Positions 1 through 13,400 of a stretch of 64,000 nucleotides of DNA are shown one piece after another. Source of the stretch: Euclidia mi (lineage: Eukaryota > Arthropoda > Insecta > Lepidoptera > Erebidae); assembly GCA_944739405.2 (NCBI GenBank), contig OX123191.2, positions 9,156,830 to 9,220,829 of the forward strand, read 5' to 3'. The notes beneath the pieces were generated by a model, which was not told the DNA's origin, did no database searches, and was given only the letters and a program-made list of their open reading frames with translations. A program made the position numbers and the translations under genes. The stretch's first letter is position 1. Each line of letters starts with the position of its first letter.

Positions 1-259
1 ATTCAGCCTTGTCTTCGTTTTAGTATAATAGTCATCAATTTTAAATAACGGCGAAGCTCAATTTCGTTCTTGAAAAAAAAAATTAAAAAGTTCTTTACTT
101 GATTCTTTTTAATGAAAAAAGGCGGGAATAGAAAACTTTTACTTTGTTTGTTTTTGGGATCTTTTTTATAATTACGTGCTAATTAGGAAAAAACATAAGT
201 TCTTAAAGTGATGAAGATATAGCTGCACTCCCGATTCAATGAAAATGGAAATAAAATGT

Positions 260-265
260 TTTATT
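260..265 (-). promoter_or_regulatory. candidate Cep164 poly(A) signal
   Basis: AATAAA on the minus strand about 105 bp after the proposed stop codon. It is AT-rich ground, so the hexamer could be chance. Confidence 0.35.
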
Positions 266-369
266 CTTGTAATGCCGGTTTTTTTTACTTACCGAATCGA
301 GATGTAAAGCAGAATAGTTAGCTCGGGTGTAAGCACCAATTGCACCCTCGAGTTATAGGCGCCGTGCGC

Positions 370-548
370 CTAAATATCTCGGGCTGCAATTGGTGCCTTA
401 CAGCCCTTGGCTACTAATCTACTATTAACAGGCATGGTTGACATCTGAATAACGATACTAACTTTGGTGAATAGTTGAGCCGCGACGTTGAAGCTGATTT
501 TAACCTGGTAAAGCATCTTCTTCGGCCGTGACCTGAAATTCAATTCTG
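370..548 (-). CDS. Cep164: Cep164 exon 17 (probable last coding exon)
   Basis: Residues 1193-1251 and a TAG at 372-370. The acceptor is a NAGNAG (AACAGCAG), so one Ala could be included or skipped. The join to exon 16 keeps the frame open to the stop. An AATAAA on the minus strand at 265-260 would serve as poly(A) signal. I do not recognise the peptide. A GTAAGT at about 296 leaves open a different splice pattern that runs off the window. Confidence 0.45.
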
Positions 549-3500
549 CTGTTACCAATAATTCCTTTTAAATGAATGTTTAATGGGCTCTCTAACTAGG
601 TTCTACTGGGTCCCTAACTTAATTAAATTAAAAGTCGACATATTACATTTTTTTTTTTATTTATGATCAATTAAATATAACGAAATGAAAATCATTCCTT
701 ATCATCGGCCTAGCGTTATCCCGGTTGCCTCCAAGACTTACACGCCTTGGATCCCGAGCTCCGCTTACTGGTCTAACCAGATATGACTGAATATCAACTT
801 TTCCACAGAGCGACTGCCGTCTGACCTCCGCAACCCAAAAGGATAGCAATATTCCATGGTTTAGATCCGTATCAGTTTATTTGAGGGTACTGACTCCCCA
901 TGACGACTGTCAAGGATCTTCATGACAGGCGGGACCGACGGCTTAACGTGCTCTCCGAGGCACGGGGCAAGCGATAATTAACGATTTAACGAAATGACAA
1001 TCATTGTACATATTTATTTTGCGAGTGTTACTCACGATAACTAAGATATTTAAGGCATAAATACCTTGGTACTTGACGACGTTTCGACCGACTTTCACCG
1101 GTCGTGGTCGCGGAGATTGGATCACTCTTGATTACGTTATAATTTACGATATCATTAGTGTCTGATAATAGGGTAGTTTCAGGGTCAAAATAATAACATT
1201 TTATTTAGTCCGTATTCTAGATTATAAAAAAATATTGGACACGTATTTTTCTTTTTTCGATTAAATAAAAAATAACAAAGATATAGCCCATTAAAGTTAC
1301 GTGTGACGTCACCTAGTGCGAAAAAATGCAGCACGGCATGACGTTATACGTAACTTTAATGAGCTATATCTTTGGTCATTTTTGGTTTAATGTACAAATA
1401 AAAAAATACGTATCGCTTATTTTTGAATAATCTAAAGGACGGACTTATAAATATTAAATATAATATTTTCGTCAACTAGCCTATTCCGGTTAAATTATAA
1501 TATTATTATGCAGATACGCACCGTTAATGTTTTCTTTAGGTTTCTCATCAGCTGTGGTGGCATCTGATGAATCTTGGCAGTCTGTTGTAGCACCTGTGTT
1601 ACAAAAATAAGATGTAAGTATTCAAACCATCCAGCAACCTTTTGAAATTTACACAATTTCGTCCAATTTGATCAATACGCTTAGAAAGACATTACAAAAG
1701 AGTTATATAATTATGAGACATACGATAAACGAGTCAACTACTCCCCAAGGAACATATCCACATGTCAAATGTCAGCTTCTTGCTCCCAATAGTTTTGGGT
1801 GTGCGTTGTCTGCCAGCAATGTTAGAAATGTATATTATATACAGATTAATACTCTAATTGACCGCAAGAAGTTATAGGCTTCACTAGGGTGGACATATTT
1901 CATACAAAAGTTGTACAGAGATTGTTTCTGACATTTAAACAAAATCCGTACAGTAACATTGTTTTTGATATTTCTTTAAAAGTGCAGTTGGAATCATCCC
2001 TATTCATTGGACTCTGGGCGGTCTGAAAATTCCGACACCAAAGTTGGCCAAACACTCACACCCGAAAAGGAAGATTCATTGGTTTCATTGGATTTGACAG
2101 TATCCTTACTAATATTATAAATGCGTGTATGTGTGTATGTATGTATGTATGTTCCGTTTTCACGGTAAAACGGCTGAAACGATTTTGTTGAAGTTTAATA
2201 TTAAGATATATTGGACCATGGAGATCGACATAGGCTACCATAAGTTGCAAAAATTAAACTGGGACAGATTGTAGGGAGGGCAGAAGTTTGTACGGCACAG
2301 GTTGACCTCTTTGAAGGAAGAACGCATGCGCCGTAATAATTGAGTGCTGCGCATGTGCTATCGAATATCAGTCAGTACTGTCACATTATACATACATATT
2401 GTCATATGGTGCATTGTGATTACTTTGTTCGCATATACATTTAAAGTAATAATTATATACCACTTTTAAACGGCTGATACGATTAAGGGCCCAATTCTGC
2501 TAAATTAATATAGTCTCGATATCATGTCAGTGTCATACTTACGTCACAAAAAGCGTATTCTTCTAAATTATCTGATATTTGAATGAAATTGTGTGTGTGT
2601 TGTTTATTTTAAATGATACGATAATGACATTAGATTATCAGAATACCGCTTTTAAATCCATTCAAAATATAATATCAATGTCATATAAAAATAGCAGAAT
2701 TGGCCCCTAACTCTACTAATATTATAAATGCGAAAGTGTTTATGCTATTGCGAGATATATATATTGGACATGTATTTGAACATGGCTTTGACATTTGGCT
2801 GTATGCAAGGTGATGTTACCCTTCGTTAAATAATGATAGATAATGTCATGGATACTGATCGAGTTACTTTGTACCCTATAGAGTTTCTAAACTCTTTAGA
2901 ATAAATCGGGAGTGTCTTCACACAACTTGAAACTGAAAGTAGATGTGTGTTACCCGGAATTCAACGCGCGCGAAGCCGCGGGCAAAAGCTATTTATTTAT
3001 TAATATTTAGCTGTTGTCAGCGGTTTCACACGCGTTAGATTCCGTATCTCGACAACACCGCCACCTAGTGGGTAAAATTATAGCCATACATCTAGAAATT
3101 ACCCCAGACAAACAAAAAGACAGATTGACAAACATCTGAAAAAAGTCGACTACCAATACTAAAAGCACTAGAAGGAAATTGTGATGTTTAAGTCACAGAC
3201 AGACACTACAATTTTTTGAATAGATAATAATTGTACCTGTGTCTCTATCCTTATCTCTCCGGCGACTCCGCGGCGGTTCCCTGAAGGCGACCGCGCTGCG
3301 ACGTTGTGTTCGGGTTTGTTTCACTGCTGACGCTTGAGATGTGTCCGCTGATGGTAACGTCTGCAAAAATAGACATCATCATCAGCACTGTAAGTATATG
3401 TACTGTCTCACTGCTGGGAACAGGTTTTTTCTCACTATGTAAAGGATAAGGGCGCTTGTACACGCTAAGAAATTCCACCGTGTCTCCTGCAGCAAAGGCC

Positions 3501-6500
3501 TAATCATCAATGAAAAGACAAGAATGTCGTTGGACCTATAGTCTGTTCAAGATACGAAAAAATAAAATGTAAAGAAACCATAAAAATGGTTCTTGTAATG
3601 TCGCCTACCTACTAAAAAGGTAAATTTTAGTTAAATATTCCTAGCGAAAGACTCAATAAAGTAGTTTTTTAAAAAACCTCTGTCCCTTACATTTATAAAT
3701 GGTTCAGCATAATATTTTTATTTCTTTTTCTATATTATTCATAATTATTATAACGATTTTTTTGATTATTGACATACATACATACATATCGTCACGCCTT
3801 TTATCTCCGAAGGGGTAGGCAGAGGTGTATTTCTACACCCACTTTTCGCCAGATATACTTTAGTCCCACGTAATAAGGGGCGAGCCTATTGCCGTACCGG
3901 GCACATTTCCAGACTCCGTGCTGCTACTGAGAATTTCGTGACAGAAAAACCCAATAGCACTGCCCGACCTAGGAATCGAACCCGGGACCTCCCGATCCCA
4001 CGCGCACATTTATGCCGCGAGACCAACGAGGCAGTCGTATAGGGTTTGATGTCGAGTTTTCCGTCTCTACGCAAAGATGGTATTTGCATCGTGTTATCCC
4101 TTAGTCGCCTCTTACGACACCCACGGGAAGATAGGGGGTGGTGACACTTGTATTCTATGCCGTCAACCACACGGCTTTTTTTATTATGCTAATAAAGTAT
4201 TTTATATGATAAAGAACCTAAAATGCCAATGATTCTAAAATGTTTATGTATTTATTATCCTGGCAACTTAAGTATTACACCTAAAGTAACCATTTCGTAT
4301 GACAGGGAGTCATTTTTTATTAGGTCGGGTTATCCCGATCGGTTATCCTGCTATCTTATTAAGTTTGTGAATCATTGGTTTCTTTGTTTACCTATTATTT
4401 TTTTGTAATGTGAATAGAGTATAGGCACGAACATTTTTCATGACTCCGGCAAACAAGACAAATAGGAAAGTGTAGACGAATATTTACGGGTGATCGAGTG
4501 TAGACTATAACTTGAAGTCAGTCTAGTCTCATCATCATCAGCCTTCAACAGTCCACTGCTGGACTAGGCCTCTCCTTTGAAAGGAGGAATTGGCCTACTA
4601 AACCACGCTGGCCAAACGGGTTGGTATAGGGTTTGTATCAAGTTTACCTTCTCTTACAGTGCTGTTCTCTGCATAATATGCTCCCCCTTCGGCTCTTACG
4701 ACACCCATGGGATGATATGGGGTGGTGACATACCGTATTCTTAATCCGTCACCACACGGACATCTAGTCTAGTCTATTGAAATGTAAATGTTTTTCGGCC
4801 TTGGCGTGTACCTACCTACTTTATTATTTTTGGTTTGACGACCTAAAGCAACGAAACCAAAATGGTATGCATGCATGAAAAAATAAAAGTAAATAAAACA
4901 CGAGAGAAATGTCAGGATCGTTGCAAGCTCCTGGAAACAAACGTAAGTCTTGTTGGATATTTATATGTAACTAGAGGACGCCAGCAGCCACGCCTGCATT
5001 TTTTTAAATTTACCCGTTTAGGCCGATCCCGTGGGAATTTCGGGAAATCCCTTCTTAGTGCACCCCTACGGTCCCCAAGAACCATACATGCCAAATTTCA
5101 GCTTCCTGCGCCCAATAGTTTCGGCTGTAGCGTGTCTGTCAGTCAGTCAGTAACGCAAGGATTTTATATATTAAGATGAGTATGCTCACGTTGTCTCTCC
5201 TGAGTTTCCAGTCGTCGTTGTTATTGTCGTACGGCTTGTGAACTTGCACGTTGCTCTCGGAGTACGACGTTTCGTTGTCTAAGTATTTGACGCTCGGGTT
5301 GTTGTTCACGCGTAAAGGGATCGGCTCCACGACCGCGCTCACTGATGTTTCGTTTACTTCTTTACATCTGTGTGATAAAAAGGCCTTATTAAAATAGCGT
5401 AAGATTTTTAAAGATAGAAAAAATCAAAAAAGCTTGCAGAAAATACGACTTAACTAAACTAATCTAGCTAATCTCTAGCTAAGGGTCGGCGCAAACGGGC
5501 CACCGACCATAGTCACTTGTGGTCAGCGACAGCCACTTAACACACTTTTTCATATATTTTACTTCTGGAGCAAGTGGCCGTCACCGACCACACGTGTGCG
5601 GCGCGTCTATACAAAATGTATGAAAAAAGTGTGTTAAGTGGCTGTCGCTGGCCACCAGTGGCTATGGTCAGTGGCCCGTTTGCGCCGACCCTTAGCTTCA
5701 AAGTACCGAGCGTTTTAGTCAAAGTCTTGAGCCACGACTACACCATTTATTTATAGTCAGTGTTTTTCTGAGTTTATGTACTCAGGTACATATTCTTCGG
5801 GCAAATACCAACTCATGATATAATAGAAGCTTAATTTCAAAATATAAAAAATATATTTTACAAATATAGCGTTTCCGACAAATTCAACATTTTTCAGCAT
5901 AACAATGTGACGGTCTGGTTTTACTTCGGAGTCTTTGATTCCTTAAAATTTTATGAACGCCCAAGAAATAAAATATAAACATAAATAAATATCCAATCAA
6001 TCTGTACAAACGCAATAACCTCAAAACTAACGAACGGATATTTGTCCGGTTTTCACCAATAGACAGTGTAAATCTTGTAAAGGCTTATGTAAATAATTCA
6101 AGCAGACGAAGCCGCGGACGAAGTCTAGCATAATGTAAGTAGAAGAATATAAAAAGAATCGATTGCTTGCCTTACTTACCGTTCCAGCGACTGGTTAGCC
6201 TTGTGCGAGTTAGACTTCTCAGTCTCAGAGCCCGTCGTCATGCTCATCTCGCGACGCTTGTTACGGCGTTCTATTGACATCTACGAATAAACAACATTTA
6301 TTAAGTAACTAGAAATTTGCCGCAGTTATGCACTTGTTATTTTATTCTACCGGATCCCGTGAAATCGCGCGTCGGGAAATCCCTTTTTAGTACAGCCCTA
6401 CAGTCCACACGGAATCTTATACTAATATATAAAGCTGAAGAGTTTGTTTGTTTGGTTTAACGCGCTAATCCCAGGAACTACTGGTCCGATTTGAAAAATT

Positions 6501-9500
6501 ATTTCAGTGTTAAATAGCCCATTTATCGAGGAAGGCTATAGGCTATATAACATCACGCTATGAGCGACGGGGGCAGAGCAGTAGCCTTAAATAACGCGGG
6601 TGTAACCGCGGGCATCGTCTAGTATACATATATAGCCAAATTTCAGATTCTTGGTGCCAGTAGTTTTGGCTGTGAATTGCCTGTCAAACAATAAAGAAAA
6701 CTTTTAATATAATACAGATACGTTTTCTAAATAGCATAGCCTTGTTGATTTCAACATGAATGGGCTGACTCCGCACTCAGCCCACGGCCCAGGGAGGGAA
6801 AAACTACCATCTCACAGAATATCGACGTAAAGTAACAGTATCTTTATTGTTGCGTTTCGTTCGGTGAGAGAGCGTGCTGGACGCCCCATTCCCATTTCCT
6901 TGTCCCTCAACCTGCTCTTCCTCTTATTCCTTTAACCTATCCTCGTGGAAGGCAGCGGGTCCATTGCGTTTTCGCACACAACCATTACCTAAACGGTAAA
7001 AAACGGGACCCTGTTACTAAGCCTCCGCTGTCTGTCTGTCACCAGGCTGTATATCATAAACCGTGATAGCAAGAAAGCTGAAATCTAAATAAAAAAAATT
7101 AATATTAAGGGGGCCCCATACAACAAACGTGTTTATTTTTTCGTTTTTTTTGCTCAAAATTACTAACGGTTACAGGTAGACGCTTAAAACTTTCACAGAA
7201 TATGTAGTTGTATATTATCTTTCAAAATAAATAATTAAATTAAAAAGTAGTAAATAATAAAGGGGGGCTCCCATACAACAGAGGTAATTATTGAGCAATT
7301 TGTTACTCGATCTTAATAAAGAGGTAGAAACTTAAAAAAATATTTAATTACAGGTACATACCTACAACAAACGTGATTTTCTTTTATAGATGGTACGGAA
7401 CCCTTCATGTGCGAGTCCGACTCGCACTTGCCCAATTTATTATGAGCTGGGGTTACCACTTACTATCACGTGTACCAAGAGTCTAGTCTATATCTTCTTC
7501 TTCTGCCTGCCCTGTTCCCATATTACTTGGGGTCGGCGCAGAATGTCTTTCGCTTCCATTCTCTCCTACAGACGTCATCTGATTATTCACTCCCTTTTCA
7601 TTCATGTCGTCCTTTACACAATCCATCCATCCTTTCCTTGGTCTTCCTCTTGCCTTATATCCCTCAACTCTTATATTCATCACCTTTCTAGTCACATGCT
7701 TTTCATCCCTCCTCAGCCTATATCACGCTAGACGATTTCCTTTCAGTTTTTTCTAACACCGGTGCAACTTTCAAACTTCCCCTAATATACTCATTTCTAA
7801 TTTTCTCCATCCTTGTCACCCACACATCCATCTCAACATCCTCATCTCTGCTTCATCCATCTTCTTCACGGCCCAGCATTCCGATCCATGCAGTGCGGTG
7901 CGACAGGTCTTATAAAGGATTTGTAGTTTCTGCTCTTTAGTTTAAGGGGCATCCGTGGGTCGCAAGTTGATCCTAGAGGCTAGTCTGTTTATTGCTGGTA
8001 AATAAAAGAGAAAACAAGTGCATAGGGTTCCCACCAAGAACTTAGGGTCGGGCGCCAACCTCACCTGCAAGTGCTGCCGATCAACGAACGAGGCTCTGGC
8101 AAACACAATATCCCGATAAGCGGCAATAGGCTCGCCACCTATTACGTGGGATCAAAACACTGGCGAAAAGTGGGCGTTTAATATGTCTCTGCCTACCCCT
8201 TCGGGGAAACAGTCGTGAGTCTATGTATGTATGTATGTTCTAGTCATATGCTTTTCATCCCTCCTCAGCCTATACCACGCTAGACGATTCCCTTTCAGTT
8301 TTTCTTACACCAGTGCAACTTTCAAACTTCAATATAATCATTTCTAATTTTATCGATCCTTGTCACCCCCAATCTCAACATTCTCATCTCTGCTAATTCC
8401 GTCTTCTTCACGGCCCAGCATTCCGATCCATACAGTGCGATGCGACAGGTCTTTTAAAGGATTTGTAGATTTTGCCCTTTAGTTTAGGCATCCGTGGGTC
8501 GCAAGTTGATCCTAGAGGCTAGTCTGTTTATTGCTGGTAAATAAAATAGAAATGAAGAAATGTCCGTGTGGTGACGGATTAAGAATACGGAATGTCACCA
8601 CCCCATATCATCCCATGGGTGTCATAAGAGCCGACAGAGGGAGCTTATTATAAAGAGAACAGCACTGTAACGCTCGGGCTACACTACCGGGATATGCCAA
8701 CAATTATTGCCATAATTTCAACAACGCCTAGGTGTAACCGCGATTTATGGCCATAATTTTACAATGCCAATCAATATGGCATATGCCGGTAGGCAATAGC
8801 TCCGGCGGCGGTCTTTTTCGCACATCAAAGAAGATTACCGCAGTAATTATTGCGTTTGTGGCCACACTACCGTTTGTTCAGTGTGCAACACGAGTTCGAC
8901 GACGACGCACGTATCTACACTATCTACCGATATGGAGTGGTCAAATGAAAAAGCGCTCGAATTTTTGGAGTTATTGCAATCCGAACCGTCTCTCTAGGAT
9001 ACCCGACAGAAAGCTAAAAATTTAAAAGATTCATGTTAAAATAATTGGCACTCATAAAATACCAAACAGCTGCAGCTTCATCCGCCATCTTGAAAAATGA
9101 TATTTTTACCGCCTAGTTCATTGGCATATCTCGGTAAACTCTAGTGTAACCACACGACTTCACGCAGTAATTTAACGGTAATTTATTGCCATAATTATGG
9201 CGGTAACAGCCCGGTAGACGGTAAGGTAGTGTGGCCCGAGCGTAAGAGAAGGTAAACTTGATACAAACCCTATACCAACCTGTTTGGCCAGCGTGGTATA
9301 GTAGGCCAATTCCTTCTTTCAACGAAGAGGCCTAGTCCAGCAGTGGACTGTTAAAGGCTGATGATGATGAAAAGAGAAAACAAATGTATAATATGATAGT
9401 ACAAGTGTCTACCCACCTTGACGTCGTGCTTGAGTCGCACGTACTTCTCTTTGAGACACTTGTACTTGTCCTGCAGCGCTCGCTCGTCGTGAGCTCGCGC

Positions 9501-10366
9501 GGCGGCGGCTCGTTCACTAGCGAGGCGAGCGCGCAGCTCCTCTACGTGACACGCGTGCTGTGTGCGCAAACGTTCCACCTGCAAGCATAAAAGTGCGCAG
9601 GTAATACAATGCTAACATTAGGAGCCATCACGTCTTTTCGTCATCCCACAAAGCCTTAAGACAAAGGTCTTCAACAAGTGCGTCCTACCCGTTATGACCT
9701 ACGGAGCCGAGACGTGGACACTGACGTGTGACTGGTCCACCAATTTAAGGTCGCTCAGCGAGCTATGGAGAGCGCTATGCTCGGAGTTTCTCTGAAGGAT
9801 CGAATTCGTAATGAAGTGATCCAACAGAAAACCAAGGTAATCGACATAGCTCAAAGAATTACCTAGTTGAAGTGGCAGTGGGTCGGACACATTTGTCGAA
9901 GAACCAATAACCGTTGGAGTAGTCGTGTTCTTGAGTGGAGACCGCACCGTGGCAAACGTAGTGTAGTACGCCCTCCGGCTAGGTGGAGTGACGATATACG
10001 CAAAGTGGGTGGTGGGTGGCAACGGCTGGACACGAAAAGCCGAAAATCGGGCTCAGTGGCGTGACATTGGAGAGGCCTATATCAAGCAGTGGGCTATAGC
10101 AGACTGATGATAATGAACATTGGAGCTTGAAAATTGAATTTTCTCGTCCTAAAACAATATTAGCCTTATTTTCTGTTACTGTAACTATATGCTTAGGCAC
10201 GTGCCCTGTAATTATACTGTGTTGGAGGACAATATCATCAGCATACACAATATGCTCGTACCTAAAACTAACGGCAACCGATCAGCGTTCCGAAACTTAT
10301 ACGGCTCCTGTTGACTAATTTGCTTTATTGTTGTAATGCACCGGAAGAAAAGTTCCAAGAAAAACA

Positions 10367-10412
<46 letters not shown>

Positions 10413-13400
10413 TCCCAGCCGATTTCGGCTACGGTGACTACAACTGAATGCAGTATCCAATTTTATGTGTAAACGTGCGCGAGCATTGGTTGCACGTGAG
10501 GATCCCATCGACATAGTTATAAGCGATGGCTGCTGGTGGTTTAGCCTTCAGCGCATCACATTTCGCATCCAGTTCGGATTGCCTCTTCTCTTCGAAGTCA
10601 CGAACTTTGCTCCCCACCAAACGCCTCCACTCAGAGCGGCAACTGGCGCTTTTCTCCCAAGTCTGGGCATCAATGTGCCTTTTCTGAACATCCTTGCAGC
10701 ATAAGAATTGGCCACCTTGTTTCCGCCTGCCGTTCCGGAGTTCAGAGAAGAAGATGCGTTTTGCCATTCGCTCATTAGGCATTCGTGAGACATGTCCACA
10801 CCATCGAAGCTGTCGCCGTATCAAAGACGCTTCTATGCCGGAGACATTTGCGCGTCGAAGCACTTCGGTATTTCTTATCCGAGCCGACCATTTGATTTTG
10901 AGAATGTCCCGTAAGCACTTTAAATGTAACCTGTCTAGCGTCCGTATGTGTTTCCTATATAGGACCCATGTCTCCGAAGAATATAAAAGATTTGGGAGAA
11001 CTACGGCTAGGTAAATGGAAATTTTTGTCGAGAGCTTCAAATCATGTGATTGTAAAACCTTGGCTCGTAGTTTACCGAAAGCAGCTGATGCAGCGCCTAT
11101 GCGATGATTTATTTCGGCATCAAGGTCGCACTTAGATGTAATTGTGCTGCCTAGGTATTTCAAACTATCTACTTGCTTCAGCTCAGCCCCGCCAATGTAC
11201 ACCTTGATCGGTTCCGTAGCTCCATAAGGGTCCATTGCCATAATCTCAGTCTTGATTTTGAGACCGAAACGGCAACAAGCTTCCTGGAGATTTGTTATCA
11301 GGTTCTGAAGCTCCTCTGGAGAGTTAGCTACAAAACACAGATCATCCGCATACATGATCTCTGTTATTAAGGCGTGTGATACCTTAGAATAGGCTTTTAA
11401 TCTGGCTAGGTTGAAAAGTCCCCCTTCAGTCCGGAAACTTATTTTGATGCCAGCAGTAGCCTGCTCGAGCGACTCACTGACTACGACAGAAAAGTAGAGA
11501 GCAAACAATGTTGGCGCTAGAACACAACCCTGGTTGACTCCACAACTCACAGGAAAGAAATCTGACTGGTCGCCATTGTAAGTTACACAGCAAGTCATTT
11601 CATCGTGTAGAAGGCGAATCACTCGCACAAACTTCTAAGGGCAACCTAATTTGGCCAATATAGTCCAAAGGGCCTCCCGCGGCACACAGTCGAATGCTTT
11701 CTCTAAGTCCACAAAGCACATATACAAAGGTTGGCTTTGTTCTCGACTTTTTTCCTGGAGTTGACGGACAGAAAAGATTGCTTCATAGGTCCCTCTATCA
11801 GGACGAAACCCAAATTGAGTTTTTGGCAGTATGTTCTCCGAAATAGGTAGGTTGAGGAGAACTTTGGCAAATATCTTCCCAGGTACAGAGAGCAGCGATA
11901 TACCCCGGTAAGAGATGCAATCAGAACGGTCTCCTTTGTTTTTATATAGGGTCTGTATTCGGGATATTTTAAATTCTGGTGGAATTGCTTCCTCGTCCCA
12001 AATGCGAATGAAAATTTGCCAGATGTAGGTATGAAGTTGCTCCCCTCCATATTTAAGCAGTTCTCCAGCTATATTATCAACCCCAACAGCCTTTTTATCT
12101 TTCTGCTCTTTGATGGCTCGAACTACTTCAGCCAGTGTTAATGGCTCAGTAAGCGAAGCTTGAGGTGGAAAAGGGTGAATCCCTCTAATATGCTCAAGAT
12201 CTGCTAATCGACCCACATTGAGCAGGTTGTTGAAGTGCTCTGCCCAACGATCTAGTATATCCTGCTTCGTAGTGAGTTTTTGTGAACCATCCAGGGATAT
12301 TAGAGGCACGCCTTTTCGAATTGAAACGCCAATCAACTTACGAACTTCATCATAAAAAGCGCTTAGTTGGTGTGTGTCTGCGAGCCACTGTATCTTTTCC
12401 GCCTTTTCAAGCCACCATCTATCTTTGATCTCTCTAATTAGTTTCCTTAAGGACACACCACTATTACAGACTTCCTGTGTGAGATTCTGATTGCGTTGAT
12501 TGCGCTTCAATAGTGTACGATGCTGCTCGAATGCCTCAGTTAGCGTACTGTTATTCTGGTCAAACCAATCCTCATTGACACGTTTCTTTAGTCCTATGAC
12601 ATCTGTGCCCACTGTCATTACGGTGGACGAAATCCGTTGCCAGTTTGATATAAGATCACCTTGCTGGGCATCAAAAGCATCTAGCGCATCAGTCAGCTTT
12701 TTGTCGAATATCTCGTATTGTTGTCGAAGCTCTGTAGAGTATAATTGGTCTAAATTGAGGGATGTTGGTTTAGTCCTGCAGTGTCTAAGCGGTACGCGTA
12801 GGCGAAGTCTCAATTTAGTGACCAGAAGTCTGTTTGTCCAGCAATGTGCGCCGCGCATTACGCGGGTGATGTTCACCTGAGAGACGTCTCTTCGTCGGGT
12901 TATGGCGTAATCGAGGAGGTGCCAGTGTTTGGAACGTGGGTGCATCCAGGTAATTTTAAATTTGTTGCGAAGCCTAAAGAGAGTGTTGGTAATGGTGAGG
13001 TCGAATTGGGCACAGAGTGTAAGCAATAGCTGTCCGTTAGTATTCATATTACCCACACCATTACTCCCAATCACGCCTGGCCACGACTCAGCATCTCTGC
13101 CAACCCTTGCGTTAAAATCGCCGAGCAGAAGTATTTGCTCATTCGGACGTATATTGCTAAGACATTGGCAAAGCTCTTCGTAAAATTGGTCCTTAACACT
13201 GTCCTCATTGCTCATGGTCGGTGCATATACGCTTATCACATTCAAGTAGTTGTTGTTTTGAAGGTGAAGGCGCAATGTGATAATTCGATCGGAGATGTAT
13301 TGTGGACATTCTGGCAGCTTTTTTGCGATAGTAGATTTAATTGCAAAATCTACGCCAGCTAATCTCCGTTCAGTCTGAGGTCTTCCTTTCCAGAAGAATG

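Noticed and set aside
3886..4170. 94-codon minus ORF
   Set aside because: It lies within a SINE; the same frame is seen in the copy at 30738-30995.
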